In this document: piece after piece, positions 46,850-54,700 of the stretch
Layout: each line of letters opens with the position of its first letter
Numbering within the stretch: the stretch's first letter is position 1
Notes under the pieces: generated by a model
What the model saw: the letters and a program-made list of their open reading frames with translations, nothing else
Databases searched by the model: none
What the model was told of the DNA's origin: nothing
IMG/VR virus record: IMGVR_UViG_3300042691_020142
Location: 1-64,000 of that record
From: a virus
DNA: 64,000 nt
Direction: 5' to 3' (one strand)
Made by a program: the position numbers and the translations under genes

Positions 46850-47632
46850 TTATACATATGTTGGTGTTGTAACAACTAACGTTTCACTCCAACAACTATA
46901 GTTGTTTATAGCTGTTATGTAATATGTTGTATTACCAGATAAATTAGATAAAGTTTGAGAACCAGAACTATTATAAACGGTAGCAAATAATCCACCTAAT
47001 GTCCCATTTGTAGAAACATAAAAATTTATAGAAGAAGAATCAACTCCTTGCCATGGATTACTATTATATGTAAATGTAATGGTAGCATAGCAACAAGGAT
47101 ATCCCCAACCCACAGAAACACCACAACATGGTCTTGGGGGTCTTGTTGATGATGAAAAGGCCAAGGATGGTTTAGGCGGAGTATATAGAGTTAATGATTT
47201 TGATAAATTTACATTATAATTATTTGCATCTTCATTATATGATTGATCATAAAATTTTATTAAAAGGTTTTCTGTTACTGAACTTCCACCACTTCTACCA
47301 CCCGGATTATAAACATTTCTAAGAGTTTTTGTTGATCCAGATTCAGATACTAATTGTAATCTACTTCCATTTAAAGTTTCTATGAAATTAAAATCATTTA
47401 ATTTTATTCTAGAAAATAAATACTCTTCTCCTGTAAAAACGACATTAGCATTAAAAACCGAATTATAAGGAATTGCATTACTATCTGTTGTTATAGAAAC
47501 AATATTTCCAACCTTGAAGTTTGATAATTCTATTGGAGTTGTTGGAGTGCCTCCTAAACCACTACATTCTTTTAATGAAAAACTAGAGGAGTTTGTAGCA
47601 TTCTTTAATTCTGATAGCGGTAAAGTAGCCAT
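46850..47632 (-). CDS. Beta-rich virion protein with Ig/FN3-like C-terminal domain
   Basis: A 260-residue protein. Residues 1-125 form a beta-rich N-terminal region (FKVGNIVSITTDSNAIPYNS; NANVVFTGEEYLFSRIKL). A central segment has CC pairs and prolines (PPRPCCGVSVGWGYPCC, about 164-180). The last 85 residues alternate strands, with ITFTYNSNPWQG, INFYVSTNG and NTTYYITAINNYSCWSETL, as in an Ig- or FN3-like domain. It sits between the S74 fibre and the sugar locus, 5 bp after the fibre. A tip or adaptor role is likely; no family is named. Confidence 0.65.
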   Translation of the reverse strand: MATLPLSELKNATNSSSFSLKECSGLGGTPTTPIELSNFKVGNIVSITTDSNAIPYNSVFNANVVFTGEEYLFSRIKLNDFNFIETLNGSRLQLVSESGSTKTLRNVYNPGGRSGGSSVTENLLIKFYDQSYNEDANNYNVNLSKSLTLYTPPKPSLAFSSSTRPPRPCCGVSVGWGYPCCYATITFTYNSNPWQGVDSSSINFYVSTNGTLGGLFATVYNSSGSQTLSNLSGNTTYYITAINNYSCWSETLVVTTPTYV

Positions 47633-47637
47633 ACGTC

Positions 47638-49464
47638 TTAGTTATTTATTTTGCTTTTTAAATATTCTACTTCTTTTGTTAATTCCTTTACGGCTTCTAT
47701 TAAAACACCAACCATGTTTCCATAAGCAACAGATTTATAACCATCTTTATTTTCAGAAACTACATCCGGTAAAACCTTTTCAACTTCTTGAGCTATAACA
47801 CCTATTCCTTTAGTGTTAATATCTGTTCTGTCAAATTCTACACCTCTTAACGCATTAACTTTTTCTAACGCATTTTCTATAGTTTTAACGTTTGTTTTTA
47901 ATCTTTCATCCGAAAAGCCAGCTACGTCTCCTATCGCAGTGAAGTTTCCTGTAGCATCAAAATAACCTAAATTCGAACCATTTAAAGTTCTAAAATAAAT
48001 TCCATTACCTTGTAAATAAGTTACATTAGCATTTGATAAAAATAAAATATCTTTAATTGAACCTGTGGAATCATTTATTTTTATTCCATAGTTATTAGAA
48101 AGAGATATATTTCCATTTTGGATTAATGTATTACCAACACTAGAAACTCCACCACCAACAGTTAAATTGCTGTTTATTTTAGCGTCTCCAGCAACATGTA
48201 ATCTATAAGATGGATATGTTCCTATTCCAACTCTTCCGTTTGGATCTAATATAAATCTTTCAACTCCTCCTCCGGTGTTAGTATCAACTATTCTAAAATA
48301 TGGAGTTGATGTATTTCCATAAACATCAGCATAATAAGAAACGGAATTATCTATTGCCTTATTAAAGTTTATTTGTCCTCCTTCGGCTACCGTATTTTGT
48401 CTATTTAATGTTAAAGTATTGGTATTAACATCTCCGGTTACATCCAATTTAGATCTTGGCGCAGTATTACCCATTCCAACATTTCCATCATCATCAATAA
48501 ATATTCTAATTTGATTTGTGGATTTATCAAAAATAGCAAAACTATTATTTCCAGTAGCAAACATTGAATATGTAGTTTGATTTGAAGAGTTCGTAAAATC
48601 AATATTAGCTCCGTCTTGAATTCTTATTGTTGATAGAGAACCTTGAGTCATGTTAATGTTTTCATTAACCTTTAAACTATTTGCTTCAATATCACCTACT
48701 ATTAATTTTCCAGTAGGAGATATTCTTAACCCATAAAGCATATCGATTAAGCCTGTAGTTCCATCTATTCTCATTCTTTCGATATCGTTTGTTCTAAAAA
48801 CAATATCTCCATCTTGTAAAGTTTGTACTATTATTTCTCCGGTGTTTACGCTATTAATATTTAAAGATCCTGTTCCTCTATGAACTATATTACTTTTATA
48901 AGAAGTATTATTTGGGTTTAATCTTAAGTTTAAATCTGTATTATTATATGGATTCAATAAAACTTCTCTCGCAGTAACCGTGAAAGATCCCGCACTATAA
49001 TCCCAAGATGGTCCACCTAAAGTTAGTTTTACTGGAGTTATCGATCTGTCTGCTATTTTAGTTGTGGTTACTGAACTTTCTCCAATGTATAAATCTGCTA
49101 TACCAGCTGTTACGATATTATTTAAAACGAAGTTATAAACCGAACTCCAAGCATTTCCACATAATTCAACATAATCAGTAGCTGTAGTTTCTCTTGAACT
49201 ATTTGAATTAACCCATGTTGTAGAATTTATTGTTTGTGCGGAGTTACTATTAACCCAACTAGTTGAATCCATTGTTGTTGCACTATTACCATAAACCCAA
49301 GTAGAAAAATCTTGTTTTTTCATGTAATCCGTTACGGTTAACATGCTTGCTTTTTTTGTACTTCCTTCTTGTAAAATTGGGAAAAGTTCATCGCCTAATA
49401 GTGTAGCAGATGATGTTAATTCTGTTATTCTTTTAGATCTTATTGTAGTTGGTGTTGTAGCCAT
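47638..49464 (-). CDS. Tail fibre with C-terminal S74 intramolecular chaperone
   Basis: A 608-residue fibre. The N-terminus RITELTSSATLLGDELFPIL (about 12-31) is the docking motif. VNSNSAQTINSTTW-type repeats cover 60-120. The shaft includes VGMGNTAPRSKLDVTGDV and VGIGTYPSYRLHVAGDA. From about 515, FSDERLKTNVKTIENALEKV, then GIGVIAQEVEKVLPDVV and a coiled coil to the end, is the peptidase S74 chaperone domain. In characterised examples it trimerises, folds the fibre and cuts itself off before the Ser of the SDERLK motif. It shares repeats with the fibres at 33584 and 49490. Confidence 0.92.
   Translation of the reverse strand: MATTPTTIRSKRITELTSSATLLGDELFPILQEGSTKKASMLTVTDYMKKQDFSTWVYGNSATTMDSTSWVNSNSAQTINSTTWVNSNSSRETTATDYVELCGNAWSSVYNFVLNNIVTAGIADLYIGESSVTTTKIADRSITPVKLTLGGPSWDYSAGSFTVTAREVLLNPYNNTDLNLRLNPNNTSYKSNIVHRGTGSLNINSVNTGEIIVQTLQDGDIVFRTNDIERMRIDGTTGLIDMLYGLRISPTGKLIVGDIEANSLKVNENINMTQGSLSTIRIQDGANIDFTNSSNQTTYSMFATGNNSFAIFDKSTNQIRIFIDDDGNVGMGNTAPRSKLDVTGDVNTNTLTLNRQNTVAEGGQINFNKAIDNSVSYYADVYGNTSTPYFRIVDTNTGGGVERFILDPNGRVGIGTYPSYRLHVAGDAKINSNLTVGGGVSSVGNTLIQNGNISLSNNYGIKINDSTGSIKDILFLSNANVTYLQGNGIYFRTLNGSNLGYFDATGNFTAIGDVAGFSDERLKTNVKTIENALEKVNALRGVEFDRTDINTKGIGVIAQEVEKVLPDVVSENKDGYKSVAYGNMVGVLIEAVKELTKEVEYLKSKINN
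47643..47650 (-). promoter_or_regulatory. Late-promoter-like AATAAATA
   Basis: AATAAATA 10 bases upstream of ATG 47632. It lies across the last codons of the S74 fibre gene, so part of its match comes from coding sequence. Confidence 0.3.
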
Positions 49465-49476
49465 TTCTTTATATAT

Positions 49477-49484
49477 TATTTAGT
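49477..49484 (-). promoter_or_regulatory. Late-promoter-like ACTAAATA
   Basis: ACTAAATA 12 bases upstream of ATG 49464 of the S74 fibre, in the 25-bp gap after the preceding fibre gene. Confidence 0.4.
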
Positions 49485-49489
49485 GTTGA

Positions 49490-51691
49490 TTATAATAGCT
49501 TTCTAGCTGAAATAAATGATCCTGCTTTAGCTTGAGACAATCCTGCTGCTGAATTTAAAGCAATTTGAACTGAAAAATTTCCCGCAGTGCTAGTAGTTAT
49601 TAAAGTGTCTCTAGAATAAGTGTGATTTGCTGCTGCTGTACTTGTCATAGAGCTTACATTTGCTGGTAATGTTGCACCTAAGAAATTAAGTCTATTTGTT
49701 GTTGTAGCCGCGCTGGAACTAAACGTATCGGTTATATTAACTCTCGATGTAGTTCCAGTATACGCAAATTGTAATTTAGAACCCCCAGTAGTACTAGTAG
49801 ATACACATGTTACAGAGCTAATTATATATGTTGAATTAGCTTCTAATGATATATTTTGAACTGTGGCAAACGTTGTGGTTGCATTTGATCCCGAATCTGC
49901 ATTTAAAAATGAATCTATAAAAGAACCATATCGAGCGTCAGCAAGAGATCTAGTTAAAACTGATGATGCGGAAGATGCGGTTTGATTTGGTGCTAGAATT
50001 TGTCCAGTAAATGTTCCGTCTATTGCATTTAAAGTTTTAAAATAAACATAATCCCATTGAAGAGTTGGGCTTCCTAATTGTCTAGAAGTATTATCCGGTA
50101 TTAAATTAGTTGCAATTTTAGAGTTTATATAAACAGTATCTGTTTGTGAATCCCCTAGTGTGCAAGAACCATAAACATTTAAATCTCCGGAGTATGTGGC
50201 GGTTTCACCGATTGTATTTTTAACATAGATATTAAACCAAGATGTTAATGGAGATCCTAATTGTCTATTTGCATCATAAGGTATAATATCTGATGAAACT
50301 CTAGCTGTTATAGAGACTAAATCGGAAGAATCCGATCCTATATTAGTATTTCCATCAATTTTTAAATTATTTGATATATAATTATTTGAACATCTCAAGT
50401 CTCCTAAATATAAAGTATTCCAAGGTAAAGAAGATGATCCTAAATTTTTATTGGTATCATTTGGTATAATGTTTGTATTAACGTTTGAGTTAATATATAA
50501 TAAATCACTACTATTATTTCCAATATTAGTATTTCCATTTACTGTTAAATTTCCAGTTACGTTTAAGTTGTTAGTAAATACTCCATTATAACCACTCAAT
50601 GAATTAAAATATAGTGTATTCCAAGGTAAAGAAGTTGTTCCTAAATTTCTGTTTACTGTATTTGGAACTAAATCGGATGATATTTTAGATAAAATTCTAA
50701 CTTCATTATTAGTTGTATTTCCTAACTGGGTGTTTCCACTAACAAATAAATTATTTGAAAATGTTCCATCCGTTCCGCTTAATGTTTTAAAATATAATGT
50801 ATTCCAAGGTAAAGAAGTTGTTCCTAAATTTCTGTTTACTGTATTTGGAATAAAATCCGAAGCTATTCTAGATGTAAAAATTGAAGTATCTGCGGTTGAA
50901 GAATCTCCAAAAACAGAATTACCAGAAAGATAAAAGTTTTTAGAAAAAACTACATCTCCATCAGATCTTAAAACTTTTTGTTCGCTTAATGTTACAAATT
51001 CGTCTCTGCCTAATGATGTCTTTCCGGCATTTGAATTTGTTCCTATTTTTGTTATATAAATATCATTATGATTTATATATGTATTTCCTCTAACATCAAA
51101 TAAAGTTGCCCCAACGTCAAAAAGGGTGCTTCCTATAACTTTAAAATTATTAGAATTGAAATTTGGTGTTTGTCCTAAATTTACTCCAACTCTTCCGTCT
51201 TTATCTACAGCAAAGTATGAATAATTGTTATTATAGTTTACAAAATTAACTGGATAATTTACTGAATCTGTTTTTAAATTAACTCTTAAATAATCTGTAC
51301 CGATAGTAGTTGCACTTAAACTGTATGTAGTTATATTATCTATAACTTTTAATTTATCATTTACTATTAAATCAAATGGTTGATATGATGTTGGATTAAC
51401 ATTAATACCGACAGATCTTGTTGCTAAATTTGCATTTATTACATTATCAAATATAACAAAATTTCCGGTTAGTAGTAAATTTCCCATGAATGCTCCAGCA
51501 TAAGCACTTGCGCTAGGTACTGATGCGCTTAAACCTCCTCTTAAGCAAAAATCTCCTTTAAATGGATGCTCTGGAGATGCTATTGGGTCGTGTCCCGCAT
51601 CTGGATTTGTTGGGGTTCCGTCTTGTCCGACTGAACTTCCGTAAGTGTGGTGGTTTGATCTGTGGTATTTTGAATGGAATCTATTGCTCAT
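49490..51691 (-). CDS. Long tail fibre with five NLGTTSLPWNTLYF-type repeats
   Basis: A 733-residue fibre. The N-terminus is rich in His, Gly and Pro. The shaft (about 80-600) has SGNxxV repeats and, from about 255, five repeats of roughly 60-70 residues centred on RNLGTTSLPWNTLYF, or diverged forms such as RQLGSPLTSWFNIYV. The first copies share a 53-bp identical DNA stretch. The C-terminal 140 residues (YIISSVTCVSTSTTGGSKL; FSVQIALNSAAGLSQAKAG) form a beta knob seen in many phage fibres. A 75-base leader with hairpins precedes it, unlike most genes here. Confidence 0.85.
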   Translation of the reverse strand: MSNRFHSKYHRSNHHTYGSSVGQDGTPTNPDAGHDPIASPEHPFKGDFCLRGGLSASVPSASAYAGAFMGNLLLTGNFVIFDNVINANLATRSVGINVNPTSYQPFDLIVNDKLKVIDNITTYSLSATTIGTDYLRVNLKTDSVNYPVNFVNYNNNYSYFAVDKDGRVGVNLGQTPNFNSNNFKVIGSTLFDVGATLFDVRGNTYINHNDIYITKIGTNSNAGKTSLGRDEFVTLSEQKVLRSDGDVVFSKNFYLSGNSVFGDSSTADTSIFTSRIASDFIPNTVNRNLGTTSLPWNTLYFKTLSGTDGTFSNNLFVSGNTQLGNTTNNEVRILSKISSDLVPNTVNRNLGTTSLPWNTLYFNSLSGYNGVFTNNLNVTGNLTVNGNTNIGNNSSDLLYINSNVNTNIIPNDTNKNLGSSSLPWNTLYLGDLRCSNNYISNNLKIDGNTNIGSDSSDLVSITARVSSDIIPYDANRQLGSPLTSWFNIYVKNTIGETATYSGDLNVYGSCTLGDSQTDTVYINSKIATNLIPDNTSRQLGSPTLQWDYVYFKTLNAIDGTFTGQILAPNQTASSASSVLTRSLADARYGSFIDSFLNADSGSNATTTFATVQNISLEANSTYIISSVTCVSTSTTGGSKLQFAYTGTTSRVNITDTFSSSAATTTNRLNFLGATLPANVSSMTSTAAANHTYSRDTLITTSTAGNFSVQIALNSAAGLSQAKAGSFISARKLL
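50615..50667. repeat. 53-bp direct repeat, copy 1
   Basis: Identical to 50798-50850, 183 bp (61 codons) away in phase. It encodes the NLGTTSLPWNT core of the fibre repeat. Confidence 0.9.
50798..50850. repeat. 53-bp direct repeat, copy 2
   Basis: Second identical copy in the same fibre gene. Other repeats of the gene have drifted at the base level, so this pair is the most recently copied. Confidence 0.9.
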
Positions 51692-51766
51692 AATCTTTTC
51701 TCAAGCCAATGGGTATTTCACCATAGAACCAATTTTATTGGTCACTATTTTTGAATTGATTATAAT
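51692..51766 (-). other. Structured 5' leader of the long fibre gene
   Basis: This is the longest non-coding stretch with clear structure. ACCAAT and ATTGGT form a perfect 6-bp hairpin (51728-51742). A second CCAAT at 51706-51710 could pair with the same ATTGG instead, giving two exclusive structures. A purine-rich stretch (GAGAAAAG) lies just before ATG 51691, resembling a weak ribosome-binding site. Confidence 0.4.
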
Positions 51767-51774
51767 TATTTATC
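51767..51774 (-). promoter_or_regulatory. Late-promoter-like GATAAATA with a long leader
   Basis: GATAAATA lies 75 bases upstream of ATG 51691, in the gap after the giant gene at 51785. If used, it gives a leader of about 70 bases that includes the hairpin region, in contrast to the near-leaderless spacing elsewhere. Confidence 0.35.
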
Positions 51775-51784
51775 TTATTTTTAC

Positions 51785-54700
51785 TTATTTTATCGGCGAT
51801 TCTTGAGTATCACAGCATTTAGATGTAGCAGATCCATATGTATTCGTTGAAGCGTAAATATACTCTCTCGGGTATTTACTTTCAAGTTCGGAATATGTTA
51901 TCGGATTAATGTTGCAAATTCTTATTACTGGCAAACTTAAGTTGTAACATGACATAGCTTTCCAAGACCAACAAAAAACTCCATCACAACCAGTATTGAT
52001 ATTGTCTAATGTTTGAGTAGTATTTAATATTCTTACGTCTTTTATATTTAAGAAATCTTTTAGTATTAAAAGAGCATCATATAATTCTTCTAACTCTCTG
52101 TTAAAAACTTGTGGGGTATGAAATTCATTAACAGCAACTCCCAAACTTTCATTTTCTATTTTTTCAGAAAAAACAGGTCTGTTTTGGTATGAAACTGGAT
52201 ATAATGAAAAATATTCTATAGTACCAGCATCGGTTTGTTCGGTTACTATTACAAATCTAGAATCTAAAGTGTCTCTGAAAGATTTAATATTTTGAGCTAA
52301 TCTATTTAAAGATCTATTGTATGTAATATCATCTGGAAATTCATCAATTGATAATAATAATTGATCTCTTGTCCAATATTTATATGGTAATCCATCTCCA
52401 ATTTTAAATATACTTAAAATATCATGAAATTTTAATATGCTGTGAGTTGTACATAATACTATAGATCTATCATTAGAATATTTTGCAGAAGAATAAAATA
52501 AATTATTATCATTTGGTATAATAACTTGATTTATAAATGTTCCTGCCGTTGTGTATTTGTATAGATTTTTAGAATTTAAAATATAAAAGAAATCTCCAGA
52601 TTCATCAAAAAAGATTTTAATCAATGGATAACCATCTTTTATAAAAGAAACGTCTAATGTTTCAAAAACATCAGATTTAAAATAATCAAATATATATACT
52701 TTATAACTTTCTGTTAATACATACACTAAAAGTGTTTTTGGATGAACTGTTATATTTATTGGTTGATCGTTTTCAAAATCTTCGCTATAATAAGTGAACA
52801 TCCAGTTTAAGTCTTTTGTATATTGTTTTACACATCTATTATTATAATCTAAAATAAAAACAATATCATTTTCTGTTACTACTTCAGTTGGAGAATGGAA
52901 TTTATTTGTATCTTCTAATTGTCCTAAATTTCCTATACTCAATTGTATGTTAATCTGCGCTGGATATGTTTCAAAATCTACGTTTAATTTATATACTTTA
53001 TTTTTTAAAGTATCACATATATAAATGTTTTCTCCAGTACTATCACAATCTATAGATATTGGATTTATTAAAAGAGAATTTATTTCGTTAATATTTTCAA
53101 ATTCTATTTCTTGTGGTATTTTATCAGAAGAAAAAGCTCTAAAATTAGTTCCGTCTATAGTATATATTTTATCTTTTAAAACCACTAAATCTTTTAAATC
53201 ATTAAAATATGAAAATTTATTTTTTAACGTTTGGTCTTCTTCGTTTTCCAATGAAATTGCATTATTTAAACTATTGATATAATCTTTATTATAATTTAAT
53301 GTATGCCAAGTTATACCGGATGCTTTTTCACTACTATTATTTCCCAACCAACCATAAAATAATGTTGGAGTATCAGTATTCATGGTTTGGGAGTTGTAAA
53401 TCAAATAATCTAAATTATCTTGAAGTCTGGATATTGCTGTATTGAAAATATCAGCATCGCCCCATTCATTTGGTTGTATTTTAATTTGATCTAAATCGTA
53501 AGTATCTTCACTTTCATCTCCAAAATTTAAAGTTATTTCACTCAATAATCTTATTTTTTGTTGCTCATATACCGGCCAATTATTATATATAATAATTGGT
53601 GTTTCAGATTTAAAGAAATTGGTAGTTCCGTCGTTATAATAAACATTATAAGATAACATAAACGCACCTTCTTTTAAGTATGTTTTATAATATTTTTGAT
53701 CGTCTACTATTCTAGCTGATAATCCATCCCCAAAATATAAATCATATGCAGTTATTTTATAGTTATATGAATTTTCTGGAGTTTCAAATTGAAAACATAT
53801 ATCTTCTCCGGTTACAGAATAATAAGAAGATACGAAAAATTTAGGTTTAACACTAGTGCTATAAGCTATTAAAGTTATAGGATTTGATATTGATAAATTT
53901 TGAGATATATCACTCCATAATTTTGTTTCTCCTGTATATGTTGCTGTTACATTTCTGAACGTGGTTTCTGGTATAGTAACAGGAGTAGTTGCATATGCAC
54001 TTAATAATAAAGTTGTGATTTCATTATCTTTTATGTTTAATGGTATTGATGGATCTCCTATTCTTAATATAAAAAGATCATATATACCACTAATAGGAGA
54101 AACGTCAGTTGTAGCTTCCCAGTATTTACATGATAGTTTATATACAACATTTCCATTTAAAAATTCTTCAACTCCTCGTATTGGGCTTTGAGAACTGTTA
54201 ATTGGGAAAAATGATTGACTAGTTGTTATGAAAATATTTTCGTCTAAATTTATAGAAGTTACATTTGATGAAAATGTCATGGACAAGCTATCATATGGAA
54301 CTATTTTAGGTGATTGTAAAAAATTATCTCTTCCATTTAAATAAACAGAACTGAAAGGTAATGTGCTTGTTGTTATATTAAATGTTCCATTGTATAATAC
54401 GTTTCCAGAACTTAATCCGACATAATTAATTCCATTGTATTTTGGAAATTTTTCATTATAAGCACTTAAAAATATTGGCGTTCCTACATTGCTATATAAT
54501 TGTTGGTGATATGGTATTTCTAAACTACCAGAAAAACTATCAAGCAAAGTTAAAAATATTTTTGAATCGCTGTAATAATATTCATAATCCGTAAATGATC
54601 TATCAGAAGATGATACTAAAAAGTTTTGACTGTTTGATAATTTGCCATAGTATGCTGTTGGGGCATTAGCTAATGTATAATTTGTATTATTTAATAATGT

